Position numbers and translations under genes: made by a program
Source: Sorangium cellulosum So0157-2
GTDB lineage: Bacteria > Myxococcota_A > Polyangia > Polyangiales > Polyangiaceae
Length of the DNA: 64,000 nt
Direction of reading: 5' to 3'
Assembly (NCBI RefSeq): GCF_000418325.1
Contig: NC_021658.1
Coordinates: 868,001-932,000 of the forward strand
Shown here: positions 26,057 through 34,202 of the stretch, piece by piece
Numbering within the stretch: the stretch's first letter is position 1
How the letters are laid out: every line of letters starts with the position of its first letter
The notes under the pieces: model-generated
What the model saw: only the letters and a program-made list of their open reading frames with translations
Databases searched by the model: none
Told to the model about the DNA's origin: nothing

Positions 26057-27202
26057 ATGTCGCGCATCGAGACCACGGACGCCTGGAGCACCTCGGACGA
26101 CAGCTCATGGGACCTCGACGAGGGGTTCGGTGAGGCCCCGTGCAGCGTGCACTACCAGGAGGGGGATCTCGTCGCGGGCAAGTACCGGCTGGTCCGCAAG
26201 ATCGGCGAGGGGGCGATGGGCACGGTCTGGGTGGCGACCAACGTCGTGGTCGGATCGGAGGTCGCGATCAAGCTGATGCGGCCCGAGCTCCGGTCGGCGG
26301 AGCTGAACGAGTATTTCCTCCGCGAGGCGCGCGCCGCAGGGAGGCTGAACCACGCGGAGATCGTCCGGATCTTCGACCTCGGCGAGACGGCCGAGGGCGA
26401 TCCGTACCTGGTGATGGAGCTCATCGAGGGCGAGTCGCTGAGGAGCGTGCTGGCGCGCGAGGGGGGGATGGCGCCGGAGCGGGCGATCGCGCTGCTCTTG
26501 CCGGTCGCGGGCGCGATGCACGCGGTGCACGAGAAGGGGGTCGTCCACCGCGATCTCAAGCCGGACAACGTGATGCTGGTGCGCCGCGGCGGCGGCCGGC
26601 TGCAGCCGAAGGTCGTCGACTTCGGCGTGGCGAAGCTCGTCGCCGAGCGCGAGGAGGGGCAGGCGACGGGGGCCTTCGAGGTGTTCGGGACCCCGGACTA
26701 CATGCCGCCGGAGCAGGCGCTCGCCGTCCCTGGCGTCGATCGCCGGGCCGACGTCTGGTCGTTCTGCGCGACGCTGTACGAGCTGCTCTCGGGGCGGCCG
26801 CCGTTCTCGTCGAAGAACGCGCTGGACGGCCTGCGCGCGGTCCTGCAGGACGCGGTGCCGTCGCTGGTCGACGCGTGCGGCCTCGACGCGGATCTCTGGG
26901 CGATCGTGGAGCGCGGGCTGCAGAAGGAGCCGTCGCTGCGCTGGTCGAGCATGCGGGAGCTCGGCGAGGCGCTCGCCGCGTGGCTGAAGGCGCGGGGCGT
27001 CCGGGAGGACGTGCGGGGCGTGTCGCTCGAGGGCGAGTGGCTCCCGCGCGAGGAGGCCTGCGCGCCCGTGAGCTGTGGCGTAACGCCACGCCTTTCATGG
27101 TTGGAAGAGCGGGGCCGGCCAAGCCGCCGGTGGTCGTCGCGCCGCCGGGGGCACCGGCTGCACCGGGGGCGGCCTCACGTGGAGCAGGCGGCTTGCCCGT
27201 GA
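26057..27202 (+). CDS. Serine/threonine protein kinase (Hanks type)
   Basis: The 381-residue cytoplasmic kinase has the glycine loop (IGEGAMGTVW), VAIK lysine, catalytic loop HRDLKPDN, DFG (VVDFGVAKL) and the activation-segment end GTPDYMPPEQA. The kinase domain occupies residues 45-310. ATG at 26057 has AGGAGAG upstream. The last ~50 residues after EEACAP are Arg-rich and unusual, whereas the other plus frame over the same bases gives ELWRNATPFMVGRAGP and a Pro/Ala tail ending at 27222, so the C-terminus may be frameshifted. No sensor domain or membrane helix is seen. It is divergent from the VWA protein, sharing an upstream region. Confidence 0.9.
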   Translation: MSRIETTDAWSTSDDSSWDLDEGFGEAPCSVHYQEGDLVAGKYRLVRKIGEGAMGTVWVATNVVVGSEVAIKLMRPELRSAELNEYFLREARAAGRLNHAEIVRIFDLGETAEGDPYLVMELIEGESLRSVLAREGGMAPERAIALLLPVAGAMHAVHEKGVVHRDLKPDNVMLVRRGGGRLQPKVVDFGVAKLVAEREEGQATGAFEVFGTPDYMPPEQALAVPGVDRRADVWSFCATLYELLSGRPPFSSKNALDGLRAVLQDAVPSLVDACGLDADLWAIVERGLQKEPSLRWSSMRELGEALAAWLKARGVREDVRGVSLEGEWLPREEACAPVSCGVTPRLSWLEERGRPSRRWSSRRRGHRLHRGRPHVEQAACP

Positions 27203-27270
27203 GGGCGGGGGCGAGCGGCTGAGCCCCCGGTCCCGGAGCCCGCGGCGGTGTATGCTCGCGCTGGTCGCGC

Positions 27271-27864
27271 ATGAACCTCGCCGAGAAGCTCGTCCGGCCC
27301 GCCACGCTCGCCGATCTCGACGAGCTGCCGCCCGGCTGGCGGGGCGAGATCATCGACGGCACGCTGTACGCCTTTCCTCGTCCGCGCTTCGCTCACGCGA
27401 ACATCGAGGACCTGATCACGGCCGACCTCAAGAACCCCTACCAGCGGGGCAGGGGCGGTCCGGGGGGGTGGTGGATCCTCTCCGAGCCGGGCATCCAGCT
27501 CGAGCGCGCGCCCGAGATCTCGCCCGAGGTTGCAGGCTGGCGCCGCGCGCGCATGCCCGCGCCGCCGCCGCCCAAGGAGCCCATCGCCCTCGTTCCCGAC
27601 TGGTGCTGCGAGATCCTCTCGCCGCGCACGGCGGGCTACGACAACCTCGTGAAGCGCCGCTTCTACGCCGAGATCGGCGTGCCTCACCTCTGGTACGTGG
27701 ATCCCGCCCGGCGGACCTTGCTGGTCAGCCAGCTCGAGAACGGGCGTTGGGTCGAGCTGGGTCTCCACGGGCGAGACGAGAAGGTGCGCGCCGCGCCGTT
27801 CGAGGACGTCGAGATCGACCTCGCCGAGTGGTGGGAAGGGCTCGACGAGGACGAGGCAACCTGA
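27271..27864 (+). CDS. Uma2-family (DUF820) restriction-endonuclease-like protein
   Basis: The 197-residue protein matches the Uma2/DUF820 fold: LADLDELPPGWRGEIIDGTL at the N-terminus, HANIEDLI, LVPDWCCEILSPRTAGYDNL with the acidic active-site residues, the following KRRFYAEIGVPHLWYVDPAR (catalytic Lys region) and a C-terminal VEIDLAEWWEG strand. These are PD-(D/E)XK nuclease-like proteins, abundant in cyanobacteria and Sorangium, whose natural role is not established. An internal insertion (ISPEVAGWRRARMPAPPPPK) is typical of the myxobacterial type. Confidence 0.9.
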   Translation: MNLAEKLVRPATLADLDELPPGWRGEIIDGTLYAFPRPRFAHANIEDLITADLKNPYQRGRGGPGGWWILSEPGIQLERAPEISPEVAGWRRARMPAPPPPKEPIALVPDWCCEILSPRTAGYDNLVKRRFYAEIGVPHLWYVDPARRTLLVSQLENGRWVELGLHGRDEKVRAAPFEDVEIDLAEWWEGLDEDEAT

Positions 27865-27898
27865 GCCCGCGCGCCCGAAGCCGCGCCCCGGCAGCGCC

Positions 27899-29935
27899 CT
27901 AGCCCGCGGGGCTGTCGCCGCCCCGCAGCGGCCGGGGCACGCGCGTGAAATACCAGACGTCGACGACCACGAACGCGAGCGCCGCGAGCGCCACGAGCCA
28001 GGTCCACTCGGTGTGGGCGTCCGGCTCCCCCGCCGCGCTGGAGACCGCGACCTCGCCGCCGCCCTCCGCGAGGATCGGCCTCGGCGCGAGATCGCTCTCG
28101 GCGACGCTCGTGAGGTTCGCCGGCACCACGACCGACCCCGCCTGCGGCCCCTGCCAGGCGAGGCGGTAGAGCCCGGCGCGCGGCGTCTCCGCGACCACCG
28201 CGACGCCGGCGCGCTGCGCCACGTCGAGCCGCTCGCCGGCGGGGCCGATCGCCTGGAGATCCCGCGCCGTGGCCGGGACGCTCACGCGCAGCGGCTCGCC
28301 GGTGCGCGCCGGGCCGGTGATGCCGTGCGCGCGGTGGGCCCGCGCCTGCTCGAGCAGGTTGCGCACGAAGAGCACGAACGACGCCTTGAGCGGCCAGTCG
28401 CTCTCGCCCACGTCGAAGCCGAGCAGCGTGCCCGTCCGCGACGACGTGGAGATGTCGGTCGCGATCGTGCCCTCCTGGGCGCGGATCAGCGCCTGCGCCG
28501 CCGCCTCCGGGGCGAGGGACGAGGCGGCGCGCAGGTGCACGCCGTCCAGCGTGAGGAAGCGCAGCCGCGGATCGGCCGTGTCCCACGACGTGAGCGTGGG
28601 GCGCTCGAGCGCCTGCCCGACCACCGTGCCGAAGCAGCGCCCGGGCGGCGGGTTCACGATCAGCAGATCGCCGCCCGGAGGGTCGGGCGGGCAGGCGCCG
28701 TCGATCACCACGAACGTGTCGGGATCGAGCCCGGGCGCGCTCAACAGATCCGCGAGCCCGCCCGAGGTGACCGAGGTCATCGGGTCGGACGCGAGCGCCC
28801 GCTCGAGCCAGGCGGCGCCGCCCGAGGCCGCGCCCGGCTGCGCGCCCGCGCCCGGATCGCCCCGGTCCGCGCCGGCCGACGCGAGGAAGACCGGGAGCCT
28901 GTCGCCGGCCGGCACGCGGCCGTAGGCGACGTCGTCGAGCGGCATCGCGTCGCGCGGCGAGAGCTCGAAGACGAGCCCCTTGCGGTAGTCGCCGGGCGAC
29001 GGGCGGAACGTGAGCACGACCGGCAGGCGCTCGCCCGGCTTCACCAGCACGCGCCGCGAGCCGAGCACGTCGAGCGCGCTGTCCTGCCGCATCGTCACGT
29101 AGACGTCGCGCGGCTGCGCCCCGAAGTTCGCGACCACGAGGAAGGCCTGCACCTCCTCGCTGGCCTCCGGCGCCTCGCCGCCCGCGCTGCCGGAGCGCAC
29201 GTCGACGCGGACGATCGCGGCGTTGTCGATAGGGTCGCCGACGGTGATGACGTCGAGCGGGAGCGACACCCCGCGCAGCGCGCCGGGGCGGGCCAGGTTG
29301 CCGTCGGTGATCACGACGATGCGGCGGGCGCCGCCGAGCTGGCGGAGCCGGTCGACCGCGAGCGCGACCGCGGCGCCGAGATCGCCCTCGACGTCGCGCG
29401 CGGCGACGGGATCGATCGCCGCCCTGAGCCGGACGAGATCGCGATCGAGCGCCGCGACGAGCCGCGCGTCGCGCCCCGCCTCGAGGATCAGCGCGTCGCT
29501 GCCCGGGGCGAGGCCGGAGAGCAGGTCCCTGGCGACCTGCTTGGCGAGCTCGATGCGCGTCGTCGCCTCGCCCGACGGGCCCCGCGCGGCCGCGGACATC
29601 GAGGCGCTCGCGTCGAGGATGATCGCCACGTGATCGCCGGTGAAGTCGCGCCCGCGCGAGGCGGGGCGGGCGAGGGCGAGCGCGAGCAGCGCGAGCGCGA
29701 GCGCCTGCAGAAGGAGCGGCAGCTGGGCGAGGAGCCTCCGGAAGGGCGCGCGCGCCATGAGGTCGCGCTGCGCGGCGGCCCAGAGCCACGTCGAGGGGAC
29801 GCGGCGGCGGCTCCGCTTGATCTTGAGGATGTAGAGGAGGACGAGCGGGCCGAGCAGCGCGAGCAGCCACAGGCCGGTCGGGGAGAGCAGCGCGAGCGGG
29901 GCCCCCGCGGAGGCCTGGGCGAGCGGTGCGGCCAC
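27899..29935 (-). CDS. BatA/VWA-domain membrane protein
   Basis: The 678-residue protein begins with the BatA N-terminal helix pair (PTGLWLLALLGPLVLLYILK, then QLPLLLQALALALLALALAR), followed by a VWA domain with the MIDAS motif DASASM and VVITDGNLARPG, a long periplasmic region, and a final helix (WTWLVALAALAFVVVDVWYF). Such proteins work with DUF58 and MoxR partners in envelope stress or complex assembly. GTG start at 29935 is one base from the TGA of the DUF58 gene, so they form an operon. No MoxR-type AAA ATPase is near. Confidence 0.87.
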   Translation of the reverse strand: MAAPLAQASAGAPLALLSPTGLWLLALLGPLVLLYILKIKRSRRRVPSTWLWAAAQRDLMARAPFRRLLAQLPLLLQALALALLALALARPASRGRDFTGDHVAIILDASASMSAAARGPSGEATTRIELAKQVARDLLSGLAPGSDALILEAGRDARLVAALDRDLVRLRAAIDPVAARDVEGDLGAAVALAVDRLRQLGGARRIVVITDGNLARPGALRGVSLPLDVITVGDPIDNAAIVRVDVRSGSAGGEAPEASEEVQAFLVVANFGAQPRDVYVTMRQDSALDVLGSRRVLVKPGERLPVVLTFRPSPGDYRKGLVFELSPRDAMPLDDVAYGRVPAGDRLPVFLASAGADRGDPGAGAQPGAASGGAAWLERALASDPMTSVTSGGLADLLSAPGLDPDTFVVIDGACPPDPPGGDLLIVNPPPGRCFGTVVGQALERPTLTSWDTADPRLRFLTLDGVHLRAASSLAPEAAAQALIRAQEGTIATDISTSSRTGTLLGFDVGESDWPLKASFVLFVRNLLEQARAHRAHGITGPARTGEPLRVSVPATARDLQAIGPAGERLDVAQRAGVAVVAETPRAGLYRLAWQGPQAGSVVVPANLTSVAESDLAPRPILAEGGGEVAVSSAAGEPDAHTEWTWLVALAALAFVVVDVWYFTRVPRPLRGGDSPAG

Positions 29936-29936
29936 G

Positions 29937-30851
29937 TCAGTCGACGCTCCTCGCGACGAAGCGGCGGACGGCGCCCTCGAGCGGCTCGTCGCTCCGCGCC
30001 CGCACGTACGTCGCCCCGTGCCGGCGGGCCCAGCCGCGCAGCGCCTCGCAGAGCCCGGCGAAGCGCGCCGCGTAGGCGGAGAGGGCCGCGGCGTCCATGG
30101 TGACGTCGACGAGCGCGCCGGTCTCGGCGTCCTCGAGCGTCAGGTCCCCCTCGAAGCTCGGCGCGAGCTCCTCGGCGGCGACGACCTGGAGGAGCGCGAC
30201 GTCGTGGCCGGCCTGCGCCGCGCGGCCGAGCGCGGCGGTGACCGGGCCGGGATCGAAGAAATCGGAGACGACGCAGAGCAGGCCCGGCCGGGCGCTCCGC
30301 CGCACGACGGCGTCGACGGCCCGGGCGAGGTGCGTCCCGCCGGCCGCCTTCACGCCGTCGAGCGCGCGGAGGAGCGCGGCCAGCCCGGCGCGCCCGCGCA
30401 CGGGCGCGTGCTCGCGGGCGATGCCGTCGCCCGCCACGAAGAGCTGCGCGCGCTCGGAGCGCGCGAGCGACATGTAGCCGACCGCGGCCGCGAGCCGCCG
30501 GGCGGCGTCGAGCTTCGTGGGCTCCCCGAAGTCGAGCGACGCCGAGGCGTCGCACACGAGCCGGGCGATGACGTCCTCCTCGGCGCGGAACAGCTTGAGC
30601 ACCGGCTCGCCGGTGCGGGCGTAGGCGGCCCAGTCGATGCGCCGCAGGTCGTCGCCGGGCGCGTAGGCGCGGTGCTCCTTGAACTCGGCCGACCCGCCGC
30701 GGCGCCGCGCGAGGTGCTCGCCGGCGCCCCCGGAGCGGGCGCGGATCTCGAGCCGCCGCTGCAGGACCTCGAGCTCGCGGACGAAGCTCGCGCCGAGGAG
30801 CGGCGCGGGACCGGGACCGGGACCGGAACCGGATGAAGACGAGGGGAGCAT
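29937..30851 (-). CDS. DUF58 domain protein
   Basis: The 304-residue protein shows the DUF58 signature region: FKEHRAYAPGDDLRRIDWAA (the conserved Y-x-x-G-D-x-x-R-x-I-x-W), then a VWA-like part (LVCDASASLDFGEPTKLDAA, GLLCVVSDFFDPG). ATG at 30851 gives an N-terminus MLPSSSSGSG with a low-complexity GPGPGP run; the frame is open further upstream but there it overlaps the divergent promoter region. It is the first gene of a DUF58-BatA pair and, from families known elsewhere, likely acts with a MoxR ATPase not encoded here. Confidence 0.87.
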   Translation of the reverse strand: MLPSSSSGSGPGPGPAPLLGASFVRELEVLQRRLEIRARSGGAGEHLARRRGGSAEFKEHRAYAPGDDLRRIDWAAYARTGEPVLKLFRAEEDVIARLVCDASASLDFGEPTKLDAARRLAAAVGYMSLARSERAQLFVAGDGIAREHAPVRGRAGLAALLRALDGVKAAGGTHLARAVDAVVRRSARPGLLCVVSDFFDPGPVTAALGRAAQAGHDVALLQVVAAEELAPSFEGDLTLEDAETGALVDVTMDAAALSAYAARFAGLCEALRGWARRHGATYVRARSDEPLEGAVRRFVARSVD

Positions 30852-31170
30852 CGGAGACGAGTAGACCTCGGCGCCGGCGAAGGGGCCAGCGGCGTCGCGA
30901 GGAACGGCCGCCCGCGCGCGCCGCGTCGACGAGGGCGGCGGGCGGGCCCGGCCCGCGGCTGCCGGGCGGCTCCGAGACAAAGCGCCACCCTGGGGCACCG
31001 CGCCACATTCGGATTCTCCGCAGCCCTCCGAATTCCGTCCTCGGGCGCGCGTTCCCTCCGTGGCTCGCTTTATGCGAGCCAGCGCTCGTGTCCAGGTGTT
31101 CGTGCGTGGGCTCGACCGGGTAGAGCCGTCGATCGCCCTGTACCGAGGGTTCACGAGAGGAGGAGGCATC
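30852..31170. other. 319-base divergent intergenic region, no gene seen
   Basis: This gap separates the divergent DUF58 and alcohol dehydrogenase genes and must hold both promoters. A plus-strand frame in phase with the dehydrogenase is open from 31060 but has no family features. A GGAGGAGG ribosome site sits at about 31160-31168. No operator-like palindrome was recognised. Confidence 0.4.
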
Positions 31171-32328
31171 GTGAAGGCGCTTGTTTTCCACAGACCTTCC
31201 GACGTCCGCGTCGAAGACGTTCCGGATCCCAGCATCAAAGAGCCCACCGACGCCATCGTGCGCGTCACCGCCACCGCGATCTGCGGCTCCGATCTCCACA
31301 TCTACAACGGCTTCTTTCCGCAGCCGCGGCCCATGGTGCTCGGCCACGAGTTCATGGGCGTCGTCGAGGAGATCGGCCCGCAGGTCACGAAGCTGAAGAA
31401 GGGTGATCGCGTCATCGTCCCGTTCCCCATCGCGTGCGGACACTGCTTCTTCTGTCAGGCGGCGCTCCCGGGCCACTGCGAGCGATCGAACCCCAAGCAC
31501 TATGGCCCCGAGGGCGGCGTGATCGAGAGCAAGGGCGGCGCCCTGTTCGGGTATACGGATCTCTACGGCGGTTACGACGGCGGCCAGGCCGAGCTCGTGC
31601 GCGTCCCGTACGCCGATTTCGGGCCCCGGAGGGCGCCCGAGGGGCTCACCGACGAGCAGGTCCTCTTCACGACCGACGTCCTGCCCACCGGGTGGACGGC
31701 GATCGAGTGGGCCGAGCTCAAGGGCGGAGAGACGGTCGCGGTGTTCGGGTGCGGGCCGGTCGGGCTCGCGACCATGAAGATCGCCTGGCTGCGCGGCGCG
31801 GGGCGCGTCATCGGCGTCGATCGCGAGGAGTACCGCCTGAAGAAGGCCCGCGACGTCGCCCAGGCCGAGACGATCAACATCGACAAGGTCGACGTCGTCG
31901 AGGCGATCCGCTCGATGACGGACGGGCGCGGCGCGGACGTGTGCGTCGACGCGGTCGGGATGGAGGCGCACCGCACCGTCCTCGAGAAGGCCGCCAACGT
32001 GCTTCACGGCCAGGTCGGGACGATATCGACCCTGAAGCTCGCCTTCAGCGCCGTGCGCCGCGGCGGGGTCGTGCCGATCGTGGGCGTCTACGGCGTGCCG
32101 TACGACAACTTCCCGCTGGGCCAGTTCTTCGACAAGGGCCTCAGGATGAGGGCCGGCCAGGCCCCGGCGCACAACTTCGTCGATCAGATCCTGCGGCACA
32201 TCCAGGAGGGCCGCCTCCGCGCGGACGACATCATCACCCACCGCCTGCCGCTCTCGCGCGCCCCGCACGGCTACGAGGTCTTCAACAAGAAGCTCGAAGA
32301 CTGCGTCAAGGTCGTCCTCAAGCCCTGA
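31171..32328 (+). CDS. Zinc-dependent alcohol dehydrogenase (formaldehyde-dehydrogenase-like MDR family)
   Basis: The 385-residue enzyme has the catalytic-zinc region (ATAICGSDLHIYNG, VLGHEFMGVV), the structural-zinc cysteines in ACGHCFFCQAALPGHC, and an NAD-binding Rossmann motif VFGCGPVGLATMKIA followed by acidic GVDREEYR. The long insertion around GGVIESKGGALFGYTDLYGG is that of the glutathione-independent formaldehyde dehydrogenase-like subgroup. It oxidises an alcohol or aldehyde with NAD; the substrate is not determinable. GTG at 31171 is chosen because of the strong AGGAGGAGG site 5-12 bases upstream. It stands alone. Confidence 0.92.
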   Translation: MKALVFHRPSDVRVEDVPDPSIKEPTDAIVRVTATAICGSDLHIYNGFFPQPRPMVLGHEFMGVVEEIGPQVTKLKKGDRVIVPFPIACGHCFFCQAALPGHCERSNPKHYGPEGGVIESKGGALFGYTDLYGGYDGGQAELVRVPYADFGPRRAPEGLTDEQVLFTTDVLPTGWTAIEWAELKGGETVAVFGCGPVGLATMKIAWLRGAGRVIGVDREEYRLKKARDVAQAETINIDKVDVVEAIRSMTDGRGADVCVDAVGMEAHRTVLEKAANVLHGQVGTISTLKLAFSAVRRGGVVPIVGVYGVPYDNFPLGQFFDKGLRMRAGQAPAHNFVDQILRHIQEGRLRADDIITHRLPLSRAPHGYEVFNKKLEDCVKVVLKP

Positions 32329-32610
32329 TCCGGATTCCCCCGCTCTCCGCGCGCCCGCCGCGCCGGGCCGCCGCCCCGCCGCCGGCGCGGTCGCTCCCCG
32401 AGCTCACCCCGACGACGCTCGCCCGTCGGCGCGCAGCCCGGCTGCCTGACATCCGCGTCAGGGGGCGCGCCGGGGCGTAGACGCATAAGCTGTTGAATTT
32501 ATGAATGTTTCTGTGGGGTATGGCCCTTGCTTTGGGCCGGTCCTCGGCAAGCCCCTCGTTCGCTTGCTTGGCCACCGTGCTGGCCCTCATCGCACGGAAG
32601 GACAGCCCCG

Positions 32611-34191
32611 ATGCCTCGAGATCTGCGCTCGTATCGATCGCTCCTTCACCCTTTATGGATAGGAGCCCTGGCGCTCCTCGTCCTGAACGATCACGCCCTC
32701 AAGGGGTCTGGCCTGCTCCCCGGGTGGGCGACCGGAAAGCTCAGCGACTTTGCGGGTCTCCTGGTCGCGCCCGCGGTCCTCGCCTCGCTGCTCCGCCTCA
32801 CCTCGCGCCGCGGCTTCCTCGGGGCGCACGTCGCCACGGGCGCTGTCTTCTCGGCCATCAAGCTCGCTCCGGAGGCCGCCCGCGCGGTCGAGGCGCTCAT
32901 GGCGCTCACGCCGCTCCCGTGGCGCATCACCGTCGACCCGACCGACCTCATCGCCCTTCCGATGCTCGTCGTGTCGTACCGCGTGCTCGGCGAGGCCGCG
33001 CGGCGGCCCGAGCCCGCGCCGCGCCCGATCGCGCGAAGGCTCGCGCTGATGGCGGGCAGCCTCGCGTGCGTGGCCACGAGCTCCCCGCACGAGCCGTGCG
33101 GCGGCGACGAGGACCCGGCGTGCGATCCGTGGGCACCGCCGCCGCCCCAGGAGGTCGCGTCGCTCCTGATCGGCAACGCGACCGAGACCGAGCAGCTCTT
33201 CCGCGTGCGCCGGCTCCGCGGGTCGGCGCGGGTCGACTGCAGCGTCATGCTCGCCGATCCGGGAGGGGCCCTCTCGCGCGATCTGTTCGAGAACGCCGAG
33301 ACCTGGCTCATCGCGCCCGGCCGCGCGCTCCCGCTCGACAACGCGGGGTGCGACGCCTACCTGATCGACGCCGACGGGCTGCCGCTCACGCTGCTCGCGT
33401 GGTCGGCGGAGCAGTTCCCGGAGGAGCTCCTCGTCACCACGACGGACAACTCGCTGCCCGGCCGGGTGATCGCGCTGCAGCGCGACGGGGCCAGGCTCGC
33501 GCTCGCCGAGCACCCGGCGGTGTTCGACGCGCCGCCCGTCGAGCCCCGGCCGCCCGCGGAGGCGTGCGGCGCCTCGGTGAAAGGGAGCCGGCTCGACTGG
33601 ACCGTGCCCGTCTCCGAGGCGGCGGTCCTCACCGGCATCATGTCGTCCCCGGACGGGTGCCACGCCCTCGCGCTCGATCGCGGCGAGATCTTCTTCCTCT
33701 GCGCTCCCGCCGAGGCGATCCCGTTCAGCGCGGGCGACCTCCTCCACCTGAGCCCGGTCGAGATCGACGGCGGCGTCTACCCGGAGCGCCCCGAGAACGA
33801 GCGGGCGCTCGCGCGCGGCATCCACATCGAGAGCGAGACGCACGCCGTGCTCGTGCTGCGCGGCAACGTGCTCGCCCGCGGATCGATGATCGGCCGGCAG
33901 CCGTCCGTCGATTTCCGGGCCGAGCTCACCCCGCTGAAGGGCTGCCGCGGGTTCCACGACGCGTGCGGCAGCCTCGTCGAGCCGCTCGAGGTGTCGCTCC
34001 TCGGCGACGGCGTCTCCGGCGTCGTGTCGCTGCGCGCCGGAGAGCGCGCCGAGCTCGCGGAGGGCGCCGAGACGCTCCTCGTCGTGCGCGCCGAGGACAT
34101 GCCCGTCCGCAACGCGGAGTGCTTCACCGCCCCCATCGATCAACCCCGCCTGCTCGAGTCGATCTGGATCGCCGCCGCGCCGGCGCCCTAG
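32611..34191 (+). CDS. Hypothetical membrane protein with large exported Cys-containing region
   Basis: The 526-residue protein starts with several hydrophobic segments (LLHPLWIGALALLVLNDHAL, LSDFAGLLVAPAVLASLL, LIALPMLVVSYRVLG) over residues 10-130. A further hydrophobic stretch containing LMAGSLACVATSS leads into ~350 residues that are probably extracytoplasmic, with beta-rich character and scattered Cys pairs. No family was recognised. ATG at 32611 follows GGAAGGA. It is 11 bases upstream of the VWA lipoprotein gene and is probably co-transcribed. An AT-rich patch at about 32480-32520, rare in this DNA, may carry the promoter. Confidence 0.6.
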   Translation: MPRDLRSYRSLLHPLWIGALALLVLNDHALKGSGLLPGWATGKLSDFAGLLVAPAVLASLLRLTSRRGFLGAHVATGAVFSAIKLAPEAARAVEALMALTPLPWRITVDPTDLIALPMLVVSYRVLGEAARRPEPAPRPIARRLALMAGSLACVATSSPHEPCGGDEDPACDPWAPPPPQEVASLLIGNATETEQLFRVRRLRGSARVDCSVMLADPGGALSRDLFENAETWLIAPGRALPLDNAGCDAYLIDADGLPLTLLAWSAEQFPEELLVTTTDNSLPGRVIALQRDGARLALAEHPAVFDAPPVEPRPPAEACGASVKGSRLDWTVPVSEAAVLTGIMSSPDGCHALALDRGEIFFLCAPAEAIPFSAGDLLHLSPVEIDGGVYPERPENERALARGIHIESETHAVLVLRGNVLARGSMIGRQPSVDFRAELTPLKGCRGFHDACGSLVEPLEVSLLGDGVSGVVSLRAGERAELAEGAETLLVVRAEDMPVRNAECFTAPIDQPRLLESIWIAAAPAP

Positions 34192-34202
34192 GAGGTCACG
34201 CC

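Noticed and set aside
22072..26133. Very long plus-strand Arg-rich open frame (1353 codons) opposite the VWA protein
   Set aside because: It is the antisense of the PQPG repeats and GC-rich codons; no domain, no ribosome site, and the minus strand has clear VWA and membrane features.
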